DNA of 64,000 nucleotides from Schwartzia succinivorans DSM 10502 (GTDB lineage Bacteria; Bacillota; Negativicutes; Selenomonadales; Selenomonadaceae): contig NZ_FQUG01000007.1 in the NCBI RefSeq assembly GCF_900129225.1, positions 1-64,000 of the forward strand, given 5' to 3'. Positions 39,425-49,146 of the stretch are shown here, in pieces. Numbering within the stretch: position 1 is the first letter of the stretch; every line of letters starts with the position of its first letter. The notes under the pieces are model-generated. The model was not told the DNA's origin. It searched no databases and saw only the letters and a list, made by a program, of their open reading frames with translations. A program made the translations under genes and the position numbers.

Positions 39425-40539
39425 GCCGGCTCACCATCCTCGTCATCCGCGATAAGTGTGCGGCTTCCGTCAGCGGTGAACACATTGATACGCTGCGGCA
39501 GAACACGGAGCTTTACCTTCGCTCCGTCAGGAAGGATTGCGTTTGCGTCCGACGGCGTAATGACCTCAACGTCCTTCCCGTCAGCGAGACGCATGAAGTA
39601 GTGCGTGGATATACCAAGGAATACCGAGCTGAGGACTGTAGCTTCGAGACCCTCTCCATCCTTTGCAACGGCAAACTCCTCAGGACGTACCGCAACCATA
39701 ACAGGAGCGTTCTCCCATTCATCTCCGAGTATGGTGGTATCAATATTCGTCATTGCTTCGACATAGCCGCCAAAGTCTACGGCAGGCATTCCGTTTACCT
39801 TGGTCAGCTTTGCGTCAAAGAAGTTGGAAAGGCCGATAAAGTGGGATACAAAACGGTTATATGGGCGCTGATAAATATGCTTTGGCGTACCTACCTGCTG
39901 AATAACTCCGTCATTCATTACCGCAATACGGTCGGAAACGGCAAGGGCCTCCTCCTGGTCATGAGTAACATAGACCGTGGTAATTCCTACCTTCTGCTGA
40001 ATAGATTTGATTGCGTTGCGCATTTCAACACGCAGCTTCGCGTCAAGATTGGACAGCGGCTCGTCCATCAGAAGCACCTGCGGATGGATGACTATTGCAC
40101 GGGCCAAAGCCACACGCTGCTGCTGACCGCCTGAAAGCTGTGTCGGCATGCGGTCCTTCAGATGTCCTATTTTAACGACATCAAGGATTTCTTCAACCAG
40201 CTTTTTCTGCTCGTCCTTTGGAATATTTCTCTGCTTCAGGCCAAAAGCAACGTTGTCCGCAACGGAAAGATGGGGGAAAATCGCATAGTTTTGGAAAACC
40301 ATACCCATGTTGCGCTTGTTGACAGGAATATCATTGATAACATTGCCGTCAACCGCGATAGTACCGCCCTCAATGGAGTTAAATCCGATAATCATGCGCA
40401 GAAGCGTTGTTTTGCCGCAGCCCGACGGGCCGAGCAGGGTGAAAAATTCTCCCGGTTTTATTGACAGGGACAGCCCTTTAATAACCGTATTATCCTGATA
40501 TTTTTTTATTACATCAGAAATTTCGATGGAAACACTCAT
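39421..40539 (-). CDS. Fe3+-type ABC importer, ATPase
   Basis: The 372-residue protein has Walker A GPSGCGKT, Q-loop NMGMVFQNYAIFPHL, signature LSGGQQQRVALARA, LLMDEPLSNLDAKL, H-loop YVTHDQEEA, and a C-terminal TOBE-like domain from about 240 (PVMVAVRPEEFAVA, KLRVLPQRI). It energises the fused permease it overlaps. A terminator-like hairpin stands between it and the binding-protein gene. Confidence 0.92.
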   Translation of the reverse strand: MSVSIEISDVIKKYQDNTVIKGLSLSIKPGEFFTLLGPSGCGKTTLLRMIIGFNSIEGGTIAVDGNVINDIPVNKRNMGMVFQNYAIFPHLSVADNVAFGLKQRNIPKDEQKKLVEEILDVVKIGHLKDRMPTQLSGGQQQRVALARAIVIHPQVLLMDEPLSNLDAKLRVEMRNAIKSIQQKVGITTVYVTHDQEEALAVSDRIAVMNDGVIQQVGTPKHIYQRPYNRFVSHFIGLSNFFDAKLTKVNGMPAVDFGGYVEAMTNIDTTILGDEWENAPVMVAVRPEEFAVAKDGEGLEATVLSSVFLGISTHYFMRLADGKDVEVITPSDANAILPDGAKVKLRVLPQRINVFTADGSRTLIADDEDGEPA

Positions 40540-40564
40540 TTCTTTTTCCTTAACTCCTTCTCAA

Positions 40565-40605
40565 TAAAAAACGCCGACACATAAAGTATCTCCCATGTGC
40601 CGGCG
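40565..40605 (-). terminator. Intra-operon attenuating hairpin
   Basis: On the minus strand CGCCGGCACAT pairs with ATGTGTCGGCG (one mismatch/GU) followed by TTTTTTATT. It sits between the binding-protein gene and the ATPase gene, as often seen where the binding protein is made in excess. Confidence 0.75.
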
Positions 40606-40620
40606 CTCTCGTTTTCTATC

Positions 40621-41664
40621 TTACATGGATTTTTCAAGGTGCTCCGTGAACATCTTGGTAAACTTGTCTTTGTTCTCCGATACCCATTTCTCATCGAATT
40701 TCGGAGCAATCTTGATTTTGTCAGCAGGTGTCATGTAATCTGCGAGCTTAGCACCCTGACGAAGCGGGCGCACCGTCAGCGTTGTGCCTACGAGGTTCTG
40801 AATCTTTTCAGACAGCATGTAGTCGATAAATTTCTTTGCGTTCTCAGGATGTTTGCAGTTCTTGATAATCTGAACGCTCTGCGGAGCATAAAGAGCGCCT
40901 TCCTTCGGGAAAACAACCTTTACGTGTGCGCCGCTCTTCACGAGAGAAGCCGCAGGATCCTCCCATGTAAGACCTACAGCATACTCACCGCCTGCTACGC
41001 CTTTATAAACCTGACTGGAGCTGTTGGACATCTTGCCCTGAAGCTGAGCGAGGAATTTATCCACATAGTTCCATGCGCCTTCGCTGAACGGCTCACCGTT
41101 GCCCATGTCATAGAGCATAACGACGAGGGACTGGAATGCCGAGGAAGAATTGACCGGGTCGCCGAAAGCAATCTTGCCCTTAAGAGCAGGATTCAAAAGA
41201 TCGGCAAAGCCCTCAATCTTCATGTCCTTAGTCATATCCGTATTAACAATCATGACCGTCGGGTCAGAGAATGCCGGCGTGAAGAATTTCGTCGTGTTGC
41301 GGAATTCCGGCATCATGTTTTTGTCCTCAGGAGATACATATTCCTGGAAAAGATCCTTCTTGGATGCGAGCATAGCTTCGCTTCCTGCCCAGAGAATATC
41401 TCCAAGCGGGTTAGCCTTCTCCGACGCGACGCGCTTAACGACCTCGCCCGTGCCGGCTACGACTACATTTACCTTGATTCCCGTGTCTTTCTCAAAGTTC
41501 TGGATAACTGCATTGTTCAGGCTCTCACTGCGTGCTGTGTAAACTGTGAGCTCCTTGTCTCCGCCCTTTGGTGCATCTGCTTTTTTGTCTCCGCCGCCGC
41601 AGCCGCCCAAGAGCATTGCCAGAGCACAAAGGAGTGTCCCCAGCAAGAGGAATGATTTTTTCAT
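40621..41664 (-). CDS. Fe3+-type ABC importer, binding lipoprotein
   Basis: The 347-residue protein has a lipoprotein signal (LLCALAMLLGGC, lipobox Cys about 22), then the extracellular type II binding fold of the FbpA/AfuA group: ELTVYTARSESLNNAVIQNF, DILWAGSEAMLASKK, FGDPVNSSSAFQ, GLTWEDPAA, and a C-terminal helical part. The Tyr pair used for iron by FbpA is not clear, so substrate stays open. It is first gene of the importer operon, behind promoter 41716-41744. Confidence 0.88.
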   Translation of the reverse strand: MKKSFLLLGTLLCALAMLLGGCGGGDKKADAPKGGDKELTVYTARSESLNNAVIQNFEKDTGIKVNVVVAGTGEVVKRVASEKANPLGDILWAGSEAMLASKKDLFQEYVSPEDKNMMPEFRNTTKFFTPAFSDPTVMIVNTDMTKDMKIEGFADLLNPALKGKIAFGDPVNSSSAFQSLVVMLYDMGNGEPFSEGAWNYVDKFLAQLQGKMSNSSSQVYKGVAGGEYAVGLTWEDPAASLVKSGAHVKVVFPKEGALYAPQSVQIIKNCKHPENAKKFIDYMLSEKIQNLVGTTLTVRPLRQGAKLADYMTPADKIKIAPKFDEKWVSENKDKFTKMFTEHLEKSM

Positions 41665-41685
41665 TTTCCGTCGCCTCCGTTGTTT

Positions 41686-41744
41686 ATTGATTATTCAATC
41701 AATCTCAATAATGAAATTATATCATTTCGTTTCGCTATCTTCAA
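41686..41744 (-). promoter_or_regulatory. Importer promoter and downstream palindrome
   Basis: TTGAAG (41739-41744), 17 bp, TATAAT (41716-41721) on the minus strand. ATTGATT-GAAT-AATCAAT (41686-41703) just after the expected transcript start is a perfect 7-bp-arm dyad, so a repressor could block here. It is not a good Fur box. Confidence 0.6.
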
Positions 41745-41766
41745 CCGCCATTTAGGGAAACCCCTA

Positions 41767-44700
41767 TCAGCTTATGATCCATCGTGTATGGCTTCCTTCT
41801 TCGTCCTTTGTGACAATAAGCTGGTCTTCAATACTCTGCTTAAGCTCCGAAACATGAGAGATTACTCCTATCAATCTGTCTCCCCCCGCCATCCGCTGAA
41901 GAATCCTCACAGCCTGTCCGCATTTTGCCCCATCAAGAGAACCAAAGCCCTCATCAATGAACATGACATCAAGGCGGATTGCCGCTGTTTCTGCCTGAAT
42001 CTGGTCTGCCATGCCAAGAGCAAGGGAAAGAGCAGCCATGAAGGACTCGCCGCCGGAGAGAGAATCTACCCTGCGCTCATTGTTATTCACGAAGGAATAC
42101 ACCATGAGGTCAAGTCCCTGATTTTTCCCAGTTGCCGCATTTTCGTTGTCCATGAGCTGAAGCTCGAACTGTCCTCCGGACATTATGGAAAATCTTCTGT
42201 TAGCAGCAATAAGAATATTTTTTAAGTAATGCCTTTGTACAAATGTTTCAATATCCATTCGTCCGCCTGTAACATTTCCAGAAAGTCTGCTGTACAGGGA
42301 GTCGATAACCCCATATCTGTGCATACGTTCCTTTCTTTTATCCAGACCGTTCAAAAGATTTTCATAGGCAGCTTTATTCGTCTTTACACGTCCTGAAAGC
42401 TCCTCATACTCCAGCTGTACCTTCTTCGCGGCAGCATCCGATGCTTCAGCCTCTGCCCGCAGTGCTTCTATATCCGGCTTTGACTTTCCGTTAACCACCT
42501 CTGCCGCAGACTTTGCTATTGCCTTCGCTCTGTTCATGACATCACTGAACTTCTGAACCTCTTTTCGCAGTCGTTCCACATCTTCTTTTTTATGACTGCC
42601 TGTAAGCTCCTGCCATTCAAGCTCAGAAAGATCTTTTTCCTTGCACATCATCTTGTATTCTTCAAGCCGTTTTTGTAATTCCTCTCTCTTTTTTGGTATC
42701 TCCTTTTCGCAGCTCTCAATCAGTGCTTTTGCTTCGGTCATTGCTTTGGCTGCTTTTTCAGCCTCATCATGCGCTGCCGAAAGCATTTTATCCTTATCTG
42801 ATTTTTCTTTTTGAGCCTTTTGAAGTGCTTCCTTCGCTTCAGCCTCCGTTGTATATTCGTTCTTTCTTTTCTTCAGCGTTTCAAAGGCCGCTGCCGCAGT
42901 ATCGCTTCCGGTCCTTGCTTCACTTTCTTTTTGTGAGGCCAGCTCCTCTGCGTTTTTCAACGCTTCACGATTTTCGTCCGTTTTCTGCAGTTCTTTTTGC
43001 AGCTCGTTGTACCTGTCGGTTTTCTTTTTAAGCGTTTTTTCCTTCTCATCAAGTTCCCCGTGTGCTTCCGCAATCATTTTCTCAGCAATGGGAAGCCGAA
43101 GCTCCTCAGGAACCTCAATCACCTTTTGCATTGCATTTCTAAGTGAGCCAAGCAGCCCCTTTAGCTCTTCTTTCTTTGCTTCAAGTGCCGCATTTTTGTC
43201 TCCGGCATCCTTTGATGCCTTATCCTGTGCTTTTGAACAGCATTCCGCTTCCGCTTTTGCATGTTCCACCATTTCACGGGTCAGGTTTTCCTGCCCTTCA
43301 GGAAGTCTGCAGGGCGCAGGGTGCTCCAAAGAGCCGCACACAGGACAAGGCTCGCCATCATGCAGCTTTTCTCTTGCAAGGAACCCTGCCTGCGCATCGA
43401 GGAAAGATTTTTGTATGGAAACAAATTCACTGTTTGCTGTATCATATTTCTTTCTTTCCGCCTCATATTTCTCAACCGCAGCCTTGTATTCAGCACTGCA
43501 TTTACGATACTCATCATGCGCTGTTTTTGCAGCGATAAGATGTGACTCCGCCTCCCTTATGGAAGCAATTTTATTTTCCACATCCTTGAGTTCTGCCCCT
43601 GTATTCTGCAAGGAATCCGCTTCTTTACGCTTTTCACTGATATCCCTGTCAAAATTTTCCAGTGCCTGCTTCGCCTTTTCCCTTTCGGCAGCCGCCTTTT
43701 CCCACATGCCTCTCGCGGTGCTGGCCGCTTTTTCGGCACTTGAGAGTTCCTCAAAAAGCTTCATAGCGGCATCAGTCTTTACCTTTACCGCTGCCAGCAA
43801 GCGCTCGGCTTCCTGCTGCGTGGTCTTGGCCTCATCCTCTGCTTTTGCCGCATTCCCGGACTTTTCCGTAAGCTTCGGCAAAAGCTCTTTCTGTGCAGCA
43901 AGCTTTTCCCCGGAATTGCGAAGGTCTTTATCTGCGTCTTCAAAACGATTATAAACCGCAAGAATATCGTATGCTGTGTCTATCTGCGTCGAAAGCTTTT
44001 CCTTTTCCTTCATAGACGACTCAAGTACTTCATTTTCCTTTATGGTCTTCCTTGCCTGTTCAAGCTGATCAAAGGAGATCAAAAGAGTTTCCGCCTGTGT
44101 AAGCAGCTCCTTCTTTTTATCTCTGATTTGCGCAGCTTCCCCTCGCTCAGCATCAAGCTTCGAAAGCCTGTCTGCTTCCTTTTCACAGAAAGGAGCAAGC
44201 CCTTCCAAAAGGGCCTCAAGCTCCGCGACAGCAGGCTTTTTCGACGTTTTTATTGTATCGCGGAGCGCGGAAAGCTCCTCTTCCTCCGGGAACTGCAGGA
44301 TTCCTGTCTGTGCCTTTACCTCTGCCCAGAGCTTCTCTATTTCCGCCTGTTCGGTTCCCTTACGCTGCTTCAGCTCTTCTACAATCTTTTGATAAACTCC
44401 TGTATCAAAAAGGCGGCGGAATATTTCTTTCTTTTCGTCCGATTTTGCAACCAGCAGACGACGGAATTCGCCCTGTGCAATCATGCCGACCTGCATGAAC
44501 TGCTGCTTTGTAAGTCCGATGAGCTCGATTATCTTCTCATCTGTGGTCTTGGCATCGTAAACAGCACCGTCAGGCATCAGAAGCGTAACCGATCCCGATT
44601 CCTCTTTTGTCCCCTTGCCTCGCTTCAACGGTCTGACATGGCGTGGCACACGCGTTACCGTATAGGTTTTTCGTTCACCGCCATCCTCCTCGGTAAAGGT

Positions 44701-44946
44701 AAGCTCAACAAAGGGCTCAACATCTATTCCGACAAACTGACTCTGCAGCGCTTCTCCTTCTTTTCTTGTATCCCCGGCACTTACTGCGCCGTAAAGGGCA
44801 AAAACCATCGCGTCAAATATTGTGGTCTTTCCTGCCCCAGTATCACCAGTAATAAGGAAAAGATTCTGGTTAGGTATAGTAAAATCAATAACGGTCTTCT
44901 TTCCATAGGAGCCGAAGGCCTGCATCACAAGCTTTTCAGGGCGCAT
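41767..44946 (-). CDS. sbcC: Exonuclease SbcC, Rad50-like ATPase
   Basis: The 1059-residue protein has N-terminal Walker A (GDTGAGKTTIFDAMVFALYG, from about 34), long coiled coils, a zinc hook CPVCGSLEHPAPC in the middle, and the C-terminal LSGGESFMAALSLALG signature with Walker B MFIDEGFGSLD. With SbcD it opens hairpins and cuts palindromes and DNA ends. Its start lies next to the SbcD stop. Length is normal for the family. Confidence 0.95.
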   Translation of the reverse strand: MRPEKLVMQAFGSYGKKTVIDFTIPNQNLFLITGDTGAGKTTIFDAMVFALYGAVSAGDTRKEGEALQSQFVGIDVEPFVELTFTEEDGGERKTYTVTRVPRHVRPLKRGKGTKEESGSVTLLMPDGAVYDAKTTDEKIIELIGLTKQQFMQVGMIAQGEFRRLLVAKSDEKKEIFRRLFDTGVYQKIVEELKQRKGTEQAEIEKLWAEVKAQTGILQFPEEEELSALRDTIKTSKKPAVAELEALLEGLAPFCEKEADRLSKLDAERGEAAQIRDKKKELLTQAETLLISFDQLEQARKTIKENEVLESSMKEKEKLSTQIDTAYDILAVYNRFEDADKDLRNSGEKLAAQKELLPKLTEKSGNAAKAEDEAKTTQQEAERLLAAVKVKTDAAMKLFEELSSAEKAASTARGMWEKAAAEREKAKQALENFDRDISEKRKEADSLQNTGAELKDVENKIASIREAESHLIAAKTAHDEYRKCSAEYKAAVEKYEAERKKYDTANSEFVSIQKSFLDAQAGFLAREKLHDGEPCPVCGSLEHPAPCRLPEGQENLTREMVEHAKAEAECCSKAQDKASKDAGDKNAALEAKKEELKGLLGSLRNAMQKVIEVPEELRLPIAEKMIAEAHGELDEKEKTLKKKTDRYNELQKELQKTDENREALKNAEELASQKESEARTGSDTAAAAFETLKKRKNEYTTEAEAKEALQKAQKEKSDKDKMLSAAHDEAEKAAKAMTEAKALIESCEKEIPKKREELQKRLEEYKMMCKEKDLSELEWQELTGSHKKEDVERLRKEVQKFSDVMNRAKAIAKSAAEVVNGKSKPDIEALRAEAEASDAAAKKVQLEYEELSGRVKTNKAAYENLLNGLDKRKERMHRYGVIDSLYSRLSGNVTGGRMDIETFVQRHYLKNILIAANRRFSIMSGGQFELQLMDNENAATGKNQGLDLMVYSFVNNNERRVDSLSGGESFMAALSLALGMADQIQAETAAIRLDVMFIDEGFGSLDGAKCGQAVRILQRMAGGDRLIGVISHVSELKQSIEDQLIVTKDEEGSHTRWIIS

Positions 44947-44947
44947 G

Positions 44948-46093
44948 TCAGTTCACCTCCCTGGCGGTATTTATGACCTCACGTAAAATACCCTTTTCTT
45001 CATCATTCAAATCCTTCAAAAATTCAGTACAAAGCTCGTAGGCATCCAAATGCTTAAGCCCTGTAAGTTCCACCTGATAATCTGCCGCGCGGTTTTCCTC
45101 CCTGCGGATTTCCAGGAGATGAGTAAAAGCAAAATGAAGACGGTCCTGCATATCAAAGGAATCATTTCCATTCACGTCTGTCAGAATCACTGTCACATAG
45201 TCATCCGACGGCTGAGCCAAAATTTCCTCCAGATTTCCTTTGAGTACGCGCACCTCACGCAGTGGCTTCAAAGGAAGCACCTCTGTTTTTATTTCGCCTT
45301 TCGCTTCAAGCGTTACCTCAATAACACCTTTCTCCTGCCCTGCCTCGCTGACAGAACACGCAAGCGGCGTACCGCAGTAACGGATAAGCTCCGAGCCGAC
45401 CTTCATTGGCTTATGTATATGGCCAAGGGCAGCATAATCAAAGGACTTTAGAAGCTCTGCGCTTACGGCATCTACGTTCCCGACAGTGCAGATTTCCGAT
45501 TCCATGCGCTCTATGTTTTGGGCATCCTCGCCCGACGGCAGGAAAAACTGGTGGCTCACCAGCACATTGCGTTCATCAGTGTTTATATTCTCCCGTGCAA
45601 AAAGACGGCGCAAGGATTCCTCATAGGAAAGCCCTGCCTCTCCTTCCTTTGCAACTATGCCCCTCACCATAGACGGCTTAACAAATGGCAGAAGATAAAA
45701 ATTCACAGGACCGTTTTCATCCTTAAGCGTAACCTTTTCGATACGTTCATCATCTGAACGCGGTGGAAGTCCAATCATATGAATATGATGGCGGCTTAAA
45801 ATTCCACGGAACACATTCACCCGCGAGCCGCTGTCATGATTTCCGCTTATCATCATAAGCTCTGCCTTTGGAGCAGCCTCCGTAAGCATCATGACAAATT
45901 CGTCAAAAAGCTCCACAGCCTCTGCCGACGGAACCGCTTTATCATATATATCTCCGGCTATGACAATGGCATCCGGCTGCCTTTCCCCCGCATATTCAGC
46001 GATTTCCTTAAAAACATGCCTCTGATCCTCGCTGAGGTCATGATTCATAAGCTTCAGTCCGATATGCAAATCCGACAAATGAAAAAAACGCAT
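44948..46093 (-). CDS. sbcD: Exonuclease SbcD, Mre11-like nuclease
   Basis: The 381-residue protein has the phosphoesterase motifs FHLSDLHIG, IAGDIYDKAVPS, MISGNHDSGSR, NVLVSHQFF and AALGHIHKPM. It is the nuclease subunit of SbcCD. The sbcC start follows by one base, so both are translationally coupled. Start at ATG 46093 after GGAGGCGGG. Confidence 0.95.
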   Translation of the reverse strand: MRFFHLSDLHIGLKLMNHDLSEDQRHVFKEIAEYAGERQPDAIVIAGDIYDKAVPSAEAVELFDEFVMMLTEAAPKAELMMISGNHDSGSRVNVFRGILSRHHIHMIGLPPRSDDERIEKVTLKDENGPVNFYLLPFVKPSMVRGIVAKEGEAGLSYEESLRRLFARENINTDERNVLVSHQFFLPSGEDAQNIERMESEICTVGNVDAVSAELLKSFDYAALGHIHKPMKVGSELIRYCGTPLACSVSEAGQEKGVIEVTLEAKGEIKTEVLPLKPLREVRVLKGNLEEILAQPSDDYVTVILTDVNGNDSFDMQDRLHFAFTHLLEIRREENRAADYQVELTGLKHLDAYELCTEFLKDLNDEEKGILREVINTAREVN

Positions 46094-46189
46094 ATACCCG
46101 CCTCCGAATAGTGTTTAATTAAAAATATTATGCCTTAAATCAGAGTTTGCCACAAGCAAACATTTTATCCTTATCATTTAATGTAGTTT

Positions 46190-46218
46190 TTGACTAAACA
46201 AACAATTTTTGTTATTAT
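46190..46218 (+). promoter_or_regulatory. Promoter of cstA
   Basis: TTGACT (46190-46195), 17-bp spacer, TATTAT (46213-46218), 45 bp before the GTG start. Confidence 0.65.
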
Positions 46219-46263
46219 CTAATTATTCAGATAAAATTTTTATAAGTCTGGAGATGAGGTATT

Positions 46264-47694
46264 GTGGTTACTTTTTTGTGTGCTTTGGGTGCTTTAATTT
46301 TGGGGTACATTATTTACGGCACATTCGTTGAGAAACTGTTTCGACCGACGGATAAGCCAACTCCTGCCATGATTCATAATGACGGGGTTGATTATATCCT
46401 GCTTCCAACCTGGAAAGCGTTTCTGATACAGCTTCTGAACATTGCCGGTCTCGGTCCTATATTTGGCGCGCTGGGGGGCGCACTTTGGGGGCCTTCGGTT
46501 TATTTTTGGATTGTCCTCGGAACGATTTTTGCCGGCGGCGTCCATGATTATCTCTCGGGAATGATTTCTGAGCGTGAGGACGGACAGAGCATATCCGAGG
46601 TAGTAGCAAACCACATGGGAGACACCATGGGCTTCGCAATAAGGGTTTTCTCTGTAGTACTACTTATCCTTGTTGGAACAGTTTTCATGACAGGCCCTGC
46701 AGGTCTTCTTTCAAAGCTTACAGGTGTATCAGTATCCATAGTACTGCCCTGCGTTTTGCTGTACTATTTCCTCGCGACATTACTTCCGATTGATACGTTG
46801 ATTGCCCGTTTTTACCCGCTGTTCGGCGCCTGCCTGATTATAATGGCAATCGGGATTATGGGAGGCATGCTGCTTGGTGTCGGCGGACATACCATGCCGG
46901 AAATGCAGCTGGCAAATCTCCATCCAAAGGGAGATGCAATGCCAATCTGGCCGCTCATGTTTATCACTGTCGCATGCGGTGCTATCTCGGGTTTTCACTC
47001 CACTCAGTCGCCGATTATATCCCGCTGCCTGAAAAATGAGCATCTGGGACGTCCTATCTTCTACGGCTCGATGGTTGCAGAGGGCATCATTGCTCTTATC
47101 TGGGCTGCTGCGGGAATAACCTTCTACGACGGCACAAACGGACTGGCAGCTGCCATGGCAAAGGGCGGCGCAGGAAGCGTTGTTTACGAAATCTGTACCG
47201 GCTTTATGGGCGGTGACGGAAGTATGACAGGATATATAGGTGCAACTCTGGCAATGCTTGGAGCTATCGCATGCCCGATTACATCAGGCGACACGGCCTT
47301 CAGAAGTGCCCGTCTTACTTTATCAGACTGGTTCAAGGTAAAGCAAAAGAATATGGTCAACCGACTGATGTTTGCCGTTCCACTGCTTGCGATAGGCGGT
47401 ATACTCTCGCAGATGAATTTCGATATCATCTGGCGTTATTTCTCATGGACCAATCAGACTTTGGCTATGATTGTTCTTTGGACGGGTGCGGTTTATCTGC
47501 ACAAAACAATCAAAGACAGCAAGGCCTGGCTCATGGCAGCAATCCCTGCGGCTTTCATGTCAGCCGTTACCTTCACCTACATAATACAGGCAAAGGAAGG
47601 CCTGCAGTTAGGAACCAATATCAGCTATCCTGCGGGTTTAGCCTTCGCAGTCGTTTGCATAGTCTTGTTTGCAAGAAAAATATCACAGGATTAA
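46264..47694 (+). CDS. cstA: CstA-family carbon starvation / pyruvate transporter
   Basis: The 476-residue protein has about twelve membrane helices. CstA marks are PAMIHNDGVDYILLPTWKAFLIQLLNIAGLGPIFGALGG in outline (conserved HNDG and AGLGPI), GGVHDYLSGMIS, GAISGFHSTQSPIISR and ITSGDTAFRSARL. The family imports peptides or pyruvate during starvation. The GTG start follows GGAGATGAGG. It is shorter than E. coli CstA (about 700), matching the compact Firmicutes form. Confidence 0.92.
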   Translation: MVTFLCALGALILGYIIYGTFVEKLFRPTDKPTPAMIHNDGVDYILLPTWKAFLIQLLNIAGLGPIFGALGGALWGPSVYFWIVLGTIFAGGVHDYLSGMISEREDGQSISEVVANHMGDTMGFAIRVFSVVLLILVGTVFMTGPAGLLSKLTGVSVSIVLPCVLLYYFLATLLPIDTLIARFYPLFGACLIIMAIGIMGGMLLGVGGHTMPEMQLANLHPKGDAMPIWPLMFITVACGAISGFHSTQSPIISRCLKNEHLGRPIFYGSMVAEGIIALIWAAAGITFYDGTNGLAAAMAKGGAGSVVYEICTGFMGGDGSMTGYIGATLAMLGAIACPITSGDTAFRSARLTLSDWFKVKQKNMVNRLMFAVPLLAIGGILSQMNFDIIWRYFSWTNQTLAMIVLWTGAVYLHKTIKDSKAWLMAAIPAAFMSAVTFTYIIQAKEGLQLGTNISYPAGLAFAVVCIVLFARKISQD

Positions 47695-47699
47695 AAGAC

Positions 47700-47735
47700 A
47701 GCCGCCGGCGTTCTCAGACGCCCGGCGGCTTTTCT
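47700..47735. terminator. Rho-independent terminator
   Basis: GCCGCCGGGCG and its complement form a GC-rich stem at 47700-47730 followed by TTTTC. It ends cstA and may also stop the convergent MocR transcript. Confidence 0.85.
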
Positions 47736-47754
47736 TATGGTTTATTCACTTTGC

Positions 47755-49143
47755 TTACAAAATTCCCTTGAACAATTCCTTATCAAGTTTTTCCACGGCA
47801 AGGTTCGAGTAATTCAGAACAAAAATATGCGCGGCCTCCGGCTTTGGATTTTCATAATATGCAGCAAGCGGACGCATACGAATACCCTTCTCCTCAAGCC
47901 GGCGTACTATTTCCTCATCATTGCGTTTTGTATTGAATTTCAATAGGAAATGCAGCCCTGAGCCGCGTTCAATGATGGAAAGACGTTTGCTGTTTTCCTT
48001 TGAACGCAGAAGCGTCAGCAGCTCCTCCCTGCGGCGGCGGTAAACATTTCGCATACGGTTTATATGCTTTTCAAAATAACCTTCATGTATAAACCTGGCA
48101 AGCGTATACTGCTCGAAATTCGACACGGTACAATTGTAAAAGCCGACCTTTTCATTAAAAGGGCGAACCATATTCACAGGAAGAACCATATAGCTTATAC
48201 GTATCGTCGGAGTCAAGCTTTTGCTGAAGGTATTCATATAAATGACATGCCCTTCAGCGTCAATGCTCATAAGTGTGGGAATCGGCCGTCCGGTCATTCT
48301 GAACTCGCTGTCATAATCATCCTCGATAATGCAGCGGCCCTGCTTCTGACCTGCCCAGGAAAGCAGCTCGTACCGACGGCTGACGGGCATAATTATTCCC
48401 GTAGGGAAATGATGCGACGGACTGATATGAAGAATATCGGTCCCAAGACGCTCCACATCCTCAAGCTTTATTCCCTGCTCATCCATATCCGCAGTCCCGC
48501 AGAAGGCTCCGCTGCCGGCGTAGACCTTCTTTATGCGGTCATAGCCGGGATTTTCCACGCAGAATCTTTTGTCCCTGCCAAAAAATTTCACCAGAAGGCT
48601 GTATAAATACTCCGTTCCTGCCCCGACTACAATCTGTTCCGGCGCCACATTAAGCCCACGAAAATTTCTCAGGTGCTCCGCAATTGCCTGACGCAGTGCA
48701 AATACCCCGTTGCTCGGAGAACGAACAAGCAGTTCCTCGGAGGCCTCGCTGACAATCTGTCTTAAAAGCCTGGTCCATACCGCAAAGGGAAAATCCTCAG
48801 GCCGCATCGTATTAGCAGTGAAATCTATACGCCACTTTACTGGCTCGGGCTCCGCAGTAATCTCCGTCACAGGGCGCATCGTCTGCACAGGTGGCTTTTC
48901 TATTGTTTCCGTCACAAAAAAGCCGCTTTTTGGCACTGAATAGCAGTAGCCCTCTGCCATTAACTGTCCATACGCATTCTCCACGGTTATAGTGCTTATC
49001 CCCAAGTTACGCGCCAGTGCCCTTTTTGAGGGCAGCTTTTCCCCCGGAGCCAGCCGTCCCTCAAGAATATCCTCCCGAACACATCTGTAAAGATGCTCGT
49101 AAAGCGGTGTTTTCCCTATATGCTCAAAAGAATATGTCAGCAT
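47755..49143 (-). CDS. MocR/PdxR-type GntR-aminotransferase regulator
   Basis: The 462-residue protein has an N-terminal GntR winged helix (YEHLYRCVREDILEGRLAPG, EKLPSKRALARNLGIS, TVENAYGQLMAEGY) and a fold-type I aminotransferase domain with the PLP Lys in TFSKSLTPTIRISYMV and the Asp block CIIEDDYDSEFR. MocR proteins sense PLP or amino acids; a role in vitamin B6 control is possible, but no pdx gene is near. It starts 3 bp after the upstream GGDEF/EAL gene's stop. Confidence 0.92.
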   Translation of the reverse strand: MLTYSFEHIGKTPLYEHLYRCVREDILEGRLAPGEKLPSKRALARNLGISTITVENAYGQLMAEGYCYSVPKSGFFVTETIEKPPVQTMRPVTEITAEPEPVKWRIDFTANTMRPEDFPFAVWTRLLRQIVSEASEELLVRSPSNGVFALRQAIAEHLRNFRGLNVAPEQIVVGAGTEYLYSLLVKFFGRDKRFCVENPGYDRIKKVYAGSGAFCGTADMDEQGIKLEDVERLGTDILHISPSHHFPTGIIMPVSRRYELLSWAGQKQGRCIIEDDYDSEFRMTGRPIPTLMSIDAEGHVIYMNTFSKSLTPTIRISYMVLPVNMVRPFNEKVGFYNCTVSNFEQYTLARFIHEGYFEKHINRMRNVYRRRREELLTLLRSKENSKRLSIIERGSGLHFLLKFNTKRNDEEIVRRLEEKGIRMRPLAAYYENPKPEAAHIFVLNYSNLAVEKLDKELFKGIL

Positions 49144-49146
49144 AGC

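Noticed and set aside
40597-41655. Long + strand frame opposite the importer lipoprotein
   Set aside because: It is a shadow of the binding-protein gene, which has a signal peptide, family motifs and a promoter.
41686-41703. Leader dyad as a Fur box
   Set aside because: It matches the GATAATGATAATCATTATC-type consensus poorly, so iron control is not supported by the site.
44128-44976. Long + strand frame opposite sbcC
   Set aside because: It mirrors the SbcC coding frame and shows no motif or ribosome site.
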